Source of the DNA: Primula veris
Lineage: Eukaryota; Streptophyta; Magnoliopsida; Ericales; Primulaceae
Assembly (NCBI GenBank): GCA_963682055.1
Contig: OY821743.1
Location: 15,225,566-15,289,565, forward strand
Direction: 5' to 3'
Length of the DNA: 64,000 nt
Shown here: positions 55,875-64,000 of the stretch, piece by piece
How positions within the stretch are numbered: position 1 is the first letter of the stretch
Layout: the number at the start of each line of letters is the position of its first letter
The notes under the pieces: generated by a model
What the model was told of the DNA's origin: nothing
The model's input: the letters and a program-made list of their open reading frames with translations, nothing else
Databases searched by the model: none
Made by a program: the position numbers and the translations under genes

Positions 55875-56935
55875 GACTACAAACATTTAAAAAACCGACA
55901 CTTTAGATGCCTCACTTGACATTACTACTCATACATGAATACTATACTTGTTCGTCTTGACTCCTAACACTTAACAAAATCTACATCCCACCAAATTTTT
56001 TAAATACTGCTAATCATACAGTACAATATTCCGCACATTACGCAATAATCACAAAACATGTAAAACATGATAAAAGTTCGTTTTGCATGCTAATCATTTT
56101 ATCAATATTTCTAAGGTTCAGAATTAAAGAGTACTGAAATACGAAGCCAACGGTTCAAGCGGAATCAAATTCGGAGTAAAAACGAAGGAGTTACAAGCGT
56201 TTGAAGTATAGCGAGAAAATCGCAAAATTGCCAGAACACGACCGATCGTTTTGTACAAAACGACCGATTGTTTTGGTCCCAATATTACCCGAGAGGTCTA
56301 AAAAATATGGCCGGTCGAAATAAAATATGACCGATCGTTTTTATGTAGAAAATTAACGATACAAAAACGTAAAATTTATCAACACTTGTAAATTCCTTAC
56401 ATGGAACATATCACACAACCACATCATTTTAGTCCACAATATTATTACGATCAACATCCATTCACATATAATATTCATTCACACACTAGTTAATAATTTG
56501 AAAACACACTACATAAAACCATTAACTTCACAATTCTCACACTCTAATAGTTCGCTACTACTTGACATGCAAACTTATACCTCATACACACTATATAAAT
56601 CTACACACGCATACAAAGAACACAAAAGTGAGAGGGATAACTCCACATCACTAAGGTATTCCTTCACACCTACCAACGAGAGGTCCACCCACTAGTTTGG
56701 CGAGCCGGGATCAACAAGCGTCCTCATTGTCCCCAACTTGCCTCACATGTGGACTTTCCTTTCATCAACTACCACTAAATTCTAGCTACATGTCTTAAGC
56801 TAAATGCAACCCCGTTTTAGAAAAAGTTTGAGTTTTTAGAATTTTTTTTTTTTTGTGTGTGAAAATGATACGATGGATCTTAGTCCAATGGTTACCCATT
56901 TTCCCGTCGTCCCAAAGTATACAAGAACCTGGTTA
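55875..56935 (-). other. Untranslated leader of the right arm
   Basis: Collinear with 48197-49538 but shorter. AACGACCGATCGTTTT-type motifs at 56235-56345. No gene. Confidence 0.75.
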
Positions 56936-56947
56936 GCTCTGATACCA
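56936..56947 (-). other. Primer binding site of the right arm
   Basis: TGGTATCAGAGC on the - strand, adjoining the LTR end. Confidence 0.93.
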
Positions 56948-56950
56948 ACT

Positions 56951-58742
56951 TGTCAAGCCCCAAAATCCGCAAACGGGAACATCAAGGCGTGACCTTTTGA
57001 ATAAAATGAAAAAGAACCTGTTGGTACAAAATTTAACTTTTAAAGAAAAACAATTTGCGAGCTATTGGAACAATTAAACAACTAAATGGAAATATTTGCC
57101 AAACGCGGCTACAAGACAAAATGGTTTAACGGATTTATAGAAAAAGAATACCAAACGAATAATTTACCCGTAGGCTACAACCTCGAAAATGGTCTAACTA
57201 AAAGAATGCAACTGAAAGAAGCCTCGAGCCCATGCGATACATCGCTAATGCTCCTATCCAAATGTATCAACCTAAGTTGTACCTGAAAGACAAAACTGTA
57301 ACGGTGAGTCCCACGCACATACATAGACGGGACGACACCACACAAGATACCGTCACTCCATCTCATAAATGCAAGAACTCACAACCACAACTACAATAAC
57401 AACGTATAAAAAGAAATAAAATAACATCATACAACGAAATAAATTAAATAAGTCCAACACACATTTATAGCAAACATGGACCTCTCACGCCACCTACCCC
57501 AGTCCGTAAGGTAGGTCATTCCCTATACCCCTCGGCCGTCTTATGTCCCCGGTATAGGAAGAGACATAGACCATTGCTAACAAAAATAATATTTAAAGTG
57601 CGCACTTGGACCTCTTCACGCCACTCGTCCCAGTCCGTACGATGAGTCATTCCCTATACCCCTCAGCCGTCTTATGTCCCCGGCATAGGAAGAGACATAG
57701 ACCATTGCTAACAAATAAATAATAAAAGTGCACACTAGGACCTCTTCACGCCACTCGCCCCAGTCCGTACGACGAGTCATTCCCTATACCCCTCGGCCGT
57801 CTTATGTCCCCGGTATAGGAAGAGGCATAGACCATTGCTAACAAATAAATAAATTACAAGGCCTCGGCCGATAATATTCAACCATTCAATTATCACATTC
57901 TCATACGTCACTTTAACGCAATTCTACAAAACACATAAACATAGGTACTAGATTCGCAACTAGCCAAACAAGTCCAACAACATAAAATCTCATTCAGTCA
58001 TTTTAACAAACACCTTGTATGCATAAACAATAATTCATCTTTATTCAACAATAATTTACCCAATATCATCAACAACTATAATATCACATAATCAACTCAT
58101 AAATACGCAAATCCATCCATATTCTCATTAATTCGAAATTAATATATCTAAATTGTCAACTTCTCCAATTCAAATAAGTGAATTAAAAGTGAAACAAATA
58201 AAACTCAATTAACAATTTAAGAATATAATTGAGATAAAAGGAAAAACCCCCAAATTAAAATAAACGCGAGACCTAACCCTAACATACATCCTCGTCTAGT
58301 CGCAATGGATAACCCCCGTTACCTTAGTGCGTAGAGGAGATGCTTCCGGTAAGAATCTGCTAACATGGTTTCTTCTTCTTCTTCCTAAGCTTTGGAATCT
58401 CTCTTTTCTCTCTTTGTTTTTGGTTGTTTTTGGTTTACTGTTTTAAAAAGTGGGCTAAAAAGAGGTTTAGAAAAACTTTTTTGAGAGAGTTTAGGGAAGC
58501 GAACTATTTGGTTCTCAAAGTTCTAAAAGTTAACTCTTAATCAAAATTATTATTTTACTGCTCAAAAATAACCAATCTATAGAAACAAAGCTATTAGGTC
58601 CTTTTTAGTTATAAAATCAGTAACAGGTTTTAAAAATAAAGTTTTTCCGAAGAGATTCGGTTTTTGGCTAAAAATTGTATAAAACGTTTTTGGATTGATT
58701 AAATCATAAATAAAATCACTTATAAAAATACGGGATGTTACA
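56951..58742 (-). repeat. Chromovirus 5' LTR of the right arm
   Basis: 1792 bp, on the - strand from TGTAACATCCCG (58742) to GGGGCTTGACA (56951). Carries three hairpin repeats (57480-57840), one more than the left-arm LTR. Confidence 0.93.
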
Positions 58743-59389
58743 GTAATAAACTGAAAAAGTTGGATCGTTGGGTACCTATCGTTAAAAAATTAGTAAGATA
58801 CTATAGTTAGGTTTGGTAATAAATTAGAGAAGTTGGTTCGTTGGGTACCTATACTTAAAAGTTAGTATGGGTCGTAATTTTTTATTTTACTTTTAAATAA
58901 TTCACACCTTATTATTATTTAAGGATGTCATAAATTGACCATAATCGTGAGCATGGGATACTTAGATACCATGAATGATGAAATTTAAAAGGGCGATATT
59001 GGTGGGGTAAATTTTGATTACTTTCCAGTTTTGGAGTTCAACTATGATATGGTGACACGGATTAACTTATGGAAGTTGCTTCCGTTTGCCTTTCTTAATC
59101 AATATTTGTTTCCCTGTCTCATTCTACAACCACATCTTTACTTCACTACTACCAACCGCCATCATTAATCCTCGTCGCTAGACTTCCAGAGAAAATGAGA
59201 GAGGAAGGCTAGATCATAGATTGGTTATGGTTGTGAGGAGGGATTTATTTTGGTGGTTGAATTTTTTGCTTTCTTTTTGTTCATTAGGTTTTTGTAGTAA
59301 TATTGATATTATGATTTAATATGGAAAACATAAATGTTAATACCATTTTTCTATTAAGGTTCTTTGGAGATGTCGGTATAAGAGGCGGT
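58743..59389. other. No recognised gene; short tandem duplication
   Basis: 58743-58817 and 58818-58890 are diverged copies of a ~75-bp unit (AAGTTGGNTCGTTGGGTACC). The remainder is AT-rich without recognisable coding. Confidence 0.6.
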
Positions 59390-60310
59390 AGCAGAAAAGA
59401 TGTAGGAAATGGAAGCGTTAAAGACGAAAAAGATGAAAACTTTCAAATATTTACAAGTTAATTTATACAAAACAAAATTCGTAAACCGCAAAAGGAGAAA
59501 CACATTTCTTAAAAAGGAAAAAAACAGTCTTGGGTAACTATGTGTTGGGACTCTAACTTCTTATAACTTTGTTTCTTTTAAACTTTTAGGTTATTAATAT
59601 AAACCTAATTAGAGTGTTCCCACTATTGAAAATGTGGGACTTTACCTCTTAGAGACCTTTACTACCATTACAAGATGGTCATAAGTTATTCCTATTACTA
59701 AATATAGGAAATAAAGCTAAACAATCTCAATATAACAATCTTTTAAACAAAAAACAAGCTAGATAAGAACCAAATAAGACACTCGAGAAGTTCTAAGATG
59801 AACTCTAGCTGGAGAAAATAATAGTACTGTTATTCTCTTTCCTGCAAAAGTTGGAGCTAATTCTTGTCGATTCATTTCTTCGTCGTTACATATAGACAAA
59901 AAGAAGAAATCGTGCAAAATTCTTTTGCAGATGTGCGTAAGTGAGTTCACACAACGTGAATAGAAAAATAGACAACTATCTTCTTATTGCGTAAATAATT
60001 AGGTAGATTGGGTTTCTTCGCTGTCTTGGTAGAATCGATAAGCAAATCGGCGCATACAGAAACAATGAGGTGCTTTCCTCTGTAAAGTAGTTTTTTTCCC
60101 AGAATTACCAAAAATAAGTAATTAGTTGTTCGTTATTTTTTGGTCTTGATTATGAATTGGAAAAAAAAAAACTAAACAAATATAGAGGACAAGAAAACAA
60201 ACAAAACAAGAGAGATCTTTTCTTATAATCCCGAAGTAACTTTTGGAGAATTGTTTGTAAAGTCTCAGATCCGATAAAGAGGCAGAACCTTGTATATATA
60301 TTAGACAATG
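59390..60310 (+). repeat. Dispersed repeat B, copy 2
   Basis: Collinear with 13030-13904 over its full length, from AAAGATGAAAACTTTCAAAT to TTAGACAATGA. Both copies change to unrelated sequence at the same point (after ACAATGA). Confidence 0.85.
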
Positions 60311-60470
60311 ATCTCTCTTTTACTTTTCTTTTTTTAAGTTATATATACCAAAATCTTCGATAAAATAAAGCTTCAGAACCAAAAATTATCCAACAACACT
60401 TCAACCAACGACAGGAGTACCATATCTCTAAAACATTAAAAAACAAATCCCTCAGAAACAAAACGATGAA

Positions 60471-60885
60471 TTATTCTCCAGCGAGTTCTGGTAAACATAG
60501 GTGAGCCCACACTTCCCACAATAGTGCCTTTCGAACTGATTCGCCATATAAAATTCCAGGTCCACATTCAGCTGAGGGGCACTCCTTCCTTAACTGCACC
60601 TTCCCAGAATCATCAACCTTGTAAAACTGGAGAACTCCAAGCCTTACCTTCTTATAATGCTTGGGCTTGATCTTCTTATGCCTGTACAGTGTCGACTCCT
60701 TCTGGATGTTGTAGTAAGGAAGTGTCCTACCAACCTCGAGCTATTTACCGCAACGATGACCATCTGCTGATCAGGAGGGATGTTTTCCTTATCCTGAATA
60801 TTAGCCTTCACATTACCGATCATATCCGAACTCTGCCCTCTAGCGTTATCGTCTTCCCCAATATTTTGGTAGGTTTTTGGCTGCG
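60471..60885 (-). pseudogene. RPS27A: Ubiquitin-ribosomal protein eS31 (S27a) fusion pseudogene
   Basis: The intact gene makes a ubiquitin monomer fused to ribosomal protein eS31, which is then cleaved. On the - strand the copy begins inside ubiquitin (a KTITLE block near 60855), continues in another frame with VKANIQDKENIPPDQQ, and shifts again through a YNIQKESTL block. The ubiquitin C terminus LRLRGG and the basic start of eS31 are deleted. It then continues with [41 protein letters not shown] and, in another frame, [14 protein letters not shown]. The stop is TAA at 60471-60473. At least three frame changes. A 3' UTR-like region and an A-rich stretch (- strand) at ~60325-60345 suggest a processed mRNA copy. 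It is truncated at its 5' end, where a LINE fragment begins on the other strand. Confidence 0.85.
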
Positions 60886-61735
60886 GATTTACCCACACTT
60901 ACTCATGCTAGGCCTATCTATACTAGAGTGGGTGTGGAGTTACATCTTTTAGATGAGAGGGAGGATTTAATTTGGAGTGGTACCTCTCATGATTAGGGTT
61001 TCTGGCAAAGAGTGGAATATGAAAAACTCCCTAAATACTGTGATAAGTGTTGGCTACAGGTTCACTCTCCCTTTGAGTGTAAAAAATTCACTTATACTAA
61101 AACTCAATAGTAGCCTAAAGCTAACTATTCTGCTAATGAAAATCTTGGCTCTAAGGTGCAAACTGAGGAAAAAAGAGGGAATAATGATCTGATTGAACAA
61201 AATATTATAAGGGATGCAAAAAAGTTTCAGAACATGGGAAAAAGGATGATATTAGACAAGAGTATGTGACTAAGAAGGCACGGAAAATAAAAAATGCAGG
61301 GGAAGGCTCAATGGCTAACAAATTCTTTAGAAAAGTGAATGGTAAGCTAGTAGAGGTTGATAGTGATCATGAGACAAATATAAAAAACTTTGAAACCAAG
61401 GGAATAGACTAATAAAACAGGGGTGATTCATGAAGTTTTGGAACCTGAAAAAGGGGCTGAACAGTGTAAAGAAATGGGTCCAAAAGAAATGGTTGGAGAA
61501 GACAGATTGTTAACCCAAATGTACACGTTGAGGTTAACTCAATAGAGGATTCTTTGGCTCCAACACCAAATGAGGAATATGGTGGAAATATACTCTCTCC
61601 AAATGCCAAGGCTTTCACCCCAAGCCATATTTCTACTGTTGCAGCTAATGCTTCTCCCATGGAGGAATCAAGTGTTGGAAAAACCTTTATTTTTATTGGT
61701 TTGAATGCAAATAAATTTGTATGTTACAAATTTTA
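60870..61735 (+). pseudogene. LINE ORF1 fragment (DUF4283/zf-CCHC_4-type)
   Basis: On + : FLAADLPTLTHARPIYTRVG, VELHLLDEREDLIWSG, then GFWQRVEYEKLPKYCDKCWL and a HSPFEC block. This is the end of the DUF4283 domain and the CCHC-like knuckle of plant LINE ORF1 proteins, which bind RNA. A stop and frame changes occur near 60985, 61110 and 61265. A low-complexity tail reads NSIEDSLAPTPNEEYGGNIL and ends near 61735. It joins the ubiquitin-eS31 pseudogene head to head at ~60870-60885. Confidence 0.7.
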
Positions 61736-61739
61736 AAAG

Positions 61740-62615
61740 CCTACATTTATGGTATTGTTGACTTGTAACTCCTAACATGGGTTTTGGTATAAAACTATAT
61801 GGGTATCTATTATGATAAGTACAAAATAATAAGAATAAAAGAGATACATGCACATTCACACATGCACACACCCACATATGCATACATATAGAGAGAGAGT
61901 ACCACACCACCAACGGCTCGACCGTGGCTCGGTATCGTTTCCGCCGAGTCACTTGTGATAAACATTGTACCTTGGGAACGAAGTGCCCTATTAAACCAGA
62001 AGTAGATGTGGTAGGACAAATATCGTTTAAAAAAAACTACATGTAGTTAACTCGTCTCGTACTTTAGTACATTTTGGCATCATTTACATTATTTTATGTT
62101 AAAACTTGTATTTGATATTTATATATTTAAAGAAACTATTTTTCTGTTCGTTTGTCCATTTCCTTTTTTGGTGGAAATTATTGTATTTTATTACAGCGTA
62201 CCCAACATTAAGAACTGTAAAAAACAAAAGGAAAAAGGAAAAGAAAAAGAAGAAAGAAGCTGAGACAGAAGTCACTAAGATCTACTCTAGCAGCAAGGTT
62301 ATTTGCTTTTCAACAACACCTTAGAGGACTTAAATTTATCAGATGGGTATGGGTCTCTATCGTACTTTGAAGCAAGAAAAAATAAAAAAACACTCTATGA
62401 TCACTAGAGGGTACATGTTACAAGTTTGATGGGGATGTTGTTTGACATGGTTATAAACCCTTGCTGAAGCTATAATGGTTTCTTACATGCCTTTGGATGT
62501 TCTGGTTCAGCATGATTTCTAAATTTGCAGTTTTTTGTAGTCTTTAAATTTGCATTTGACTTATGCTTGATTAAAACAACAGTTTTGTTGCTGTGCTACT
62601 TTTGAAAAAAAAAAG
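61740..62615. other. No recognised gene
   Basis: CA- and GA-rich short runs at 61845-61900 (ACACATGCACACACCCACAT). A less AT-rich patch at 61900-62010 could encode ~30 residues on the - strand (SDSAETIPSHGRAVGG), which I do not recognise. 62225-62275 is an A/G-rich run. Confidence 0.5.
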
Positions 62616-63300
62616 TGTTTCCAAGAGTACCATCTAGGTTTCTCAACAAACACCGGAACAACAATAAAAATGCTGCAATAGATGAATAAACGAGGAAAGT
62701 CAAATATATAATGAAAATTACATACGGTATATCATATTCAAAATTTATAGTGATTAAATTAGTGTTATAAATAACTGTTGAGTATAGTGATTAAATTAGT
62801 GTTATAAATAACTGTTGAGTAACGACACCCGCTATACTTAAAAAGGGAAAAACATAAATGATTCGAAATCTACAAAGAAATATGCATATAGATGGAAGTA
62901 GTCATGATAAAAACAAAACCCTAAAAACTAACACAAAACCTGAAAAATCTAATCTCTTATTTCTCTCTCTGTCTCTCTTTAATTCCCTCTTTCATTTCAT
63001 TTCTCTCTTTAAAATCAATTCCATGTTTGTAAAAAGGAATTGGAAGCAACCAAATTTAACACACTTAAATTGTTAATAAGTTGATAAAAATTCTCAAATG
63101 ATCAAATAAATCAGATCTTGGTGTGCTGAAAATCAATGGAAATTCCATGTTTAAAGAAAATAATAAAATATAACACTACAATTAACATATGTATCAAGAC
63201 CTATAGAGAAAAGAAGGCAAAGAAATACCAGTGTTATTTATCATCGGCGGCGTTCATGGCTCCAACTTCTAGAGAGTAATAATGTATTCGTTTGTAATGT
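62616..63300 (+). repeat. Dispersed repeat C, copy 2, with the copia-free site
   Basis: Collinear with 20663-21290. Its first ~15 bp (TTTCCAAGAGTACCATC) match the flank left of the copia insertion (15810-15826), so this copy shows the site before insertion. A 37-bp unit containing AGTGATTAAATTAGTGTTAT is tandemly duplicated at 62748-62821. It ends at TTTGTAATGTGTATTAGG. Confidence 0.85.
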
Positions 63301-63349
63301 GTATTAGGTTTATTTGGCAGCTACGTCTATTACTCCTGTAAAGTATCTG

Positions 63350-63393
63350 TTTACCGAAGAAATAAAGAGATTTCCCCTGTAAAGTATATGTTT
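63350..63393 (+). repeat. Short fragment of repeat B
   Basis: AATAAAGAGATTTCCCCTGT and AAAGTATATGTTT match 13656-13688. It abuts the CACTA-like MITE at 63394. Confidence 0.6.
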
Positions 63394-63573
63394 CACTACA
63401 AGAAAAAGTTCATTTAGTATCATAATTTTTTTTCGTTTATATTGCTAAACTGGTTGTGGTTAAATTTTAGCAACAGTTTAGCAACAAATTATGTTGCTAT
63501 TTGTTGCTAAACTGTTGCTAAAATTTAGCTACAAGCACTTTAGCAACATAACTCAAAAAGTTTTACTTTAGTG
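63394..63573. mobile_element. CACTA-like MITE (180 bp)
   Basis: Left end CACTACAAGAAAAAGTTC. Right end on the - strand CACTAAAGTAAAACTTTTTG. Between them TTTAGCAAC and GTTGCTAAA motifs alternate in both orientations, like CACTA subterminal arrays. The left end matches that of the CACTA element at 4323 for the first ~14 bases. No coding. Confidence 0.75.
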
Positions 63574-63599
63574 GGTTTTCTAAGGGTTTACGCGAATAG

Positions 63600-64000
63600 T
63601 TTGACTTGGGGCCTAGGGATCTTGCCATTCTTGTCTGTCTTCGTGCCCCACATACTCAAGATTTCTTACTTGCCACCCCTATAGAGGGTTTGGGTCAGCT
63701 CATGTCCCATACAGAATACCGATTTATTATCAAGTATCGGCTTTTGATTCCTCTATACCGGAAAGGAAAAATGTGTCCGGCTTGTCACACGGTTCATCTT
63801 GACTCATTTGGTGACCATGCAGTCCACTGTAGAAACTTTCCGGGGTTCAAATAACATCACGACTTGCTTAGGGTTGTATTATATGACATCATTTGGAGAG
63901 CAGGAATTTCAGTTAGAAATGAGGTACCTATGAACTTTCTTACGGATCCATATGAGGGGAGATCACCCTTAGGCCAGCATACATTCTTGTTTACAGTTGG
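63600..64000 (+). pseudogene. C-terminal part of a reverse-transcriptase-linked protein, partial
   Basis: The + frame from ~63576 reads FLLATPIEGLGQLMSHTEYR, FIIKYRLLIPLYRKGKMCPA, a Cys-His cluster CPAC..(H)..FGDHAVHC (63770-63830), a TAA at ~63852, then DIIWRAGISVRNEVPMNFLT and DPYEGRSPLG before the window ends. I recall this block (R-Y-R-L..PL, C-P-x-C, GDHAxxC, RPADVL-type tail) from plant proteins annotated as reverse-transcriptase-like that belong to non-LTR-type elements; I cannot name the clade. The gene would continue right of the window. Confidence 0.55.

Larger units (their letters stand above)
46440..58742. mobile_element. Head-to-head composite of two Tekay-like chromovirus copies
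   Basis: Left arm on +: LTR, primer site, leader, gag, start of protease, ending ~51018. Right arm on -: LTR (58742-56951), primer site, leader, gag, full pol with chromodomain, ending at its polypurine tract and the first bases of a 3' LTR (~51019-51040). No 3' LTR exists for either arm. Flanks AGGTA (left) and GTAAT (right) do not form a clean target duplication. The arms differ visibly (gag roughly 85-90% identical by eye). Confidence 0.88.

Noticed and set aside
46430..58760. LINE reading frame apparently continuing across the chromovirus composite (QEV then a possible INRKS)
   Set aside because: The right flank is a 75-bp tandem duplication, not LINE sequence. Only GTA is shared at the two borders, so a single clean insertion into the LINE is not supported.

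Overview
The window is eukaryotic nuclear DNA from a flowering plant, probably a eudicot; I cannot name the species. It is AT-rich and dominated by plant transposable elements: Ty1/copia, chromodomain and Tat-type Ty3/gypsy, LINE, CACTA and long-TIR DNA elements. Their pieces surround a few broken or captured host genes. No rRNA, tRNA or CRISPR array was seen, and no host gene in the window is clearly intact.

Layout. 1-911: 3' part of a chromovirus LTR. 921-3867: DNA element with ~310-bp inverted ends, holding a plant-transposase-like fragment and a copia remnant. 3903-9097: a TIR element interrupted by a CACTA element (4323-8679) that carries the 5' end of an INTS9 (Integrator subunit 9) gene with splice sites. 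9149-9355: hairpin MITE in a TA microsatellite. 9400-10860: copia LTR remnant. 13030-13904: dispersed repeat B. 14151-14804 and 15161-15503: a DUF1639-family gene and a KRP-type CDK-inhibitor gene, facing away from each other and both damaged. 15827-20662: young, nearly intact Tnt1-like copia element with target duplication CCATT. 20663-21290: dispersed repeat C.

22190-42196: one LINE locus invaded by a Tat-lineage gypsy element. Recombination has left LINE fragment, solo LTR, LINE fragment, complete Tat element and an uninterrupted LINE in tandem. The Tat element (25419-39966) has gag, protease, RT, two RNases H and integrase. On the opposite strand, after pol, it has a spliced plant-mobile-domain (PMD) gene. 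42294-43605: a 5'-truncated LINE with a 13-bp target duplication inside another copy of repeat B. 44148-46439: copia LTR and gag, then a LINE RT fragment.

46440-58742: two chromodomain gypsy (Tekay-like) copies joined head to head. The left arm is LTR-PBS-gag on the + strand. The right arm is the full internal region and 5' LTR on the - strand. 59390-63300: second copies of repeats B and C flank a ubiquitin-eS31 pseudogene fused head to head to a LINE ORF1 piece. The window ends with a CACTA-like MITE and the C-terminal part of a reverse-transcriptase-linked protein that runs off the edge.

The genes do not form a pathway; the window is a record of nested insertion, capture and recombination. 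The most unusual features are the INTS9 capture with working-looking splice sites, the spliced antisense PMD gene, a covarying hairpin in the chromovirus LTR tandem repeats, and the two rearranged gypsy loci.
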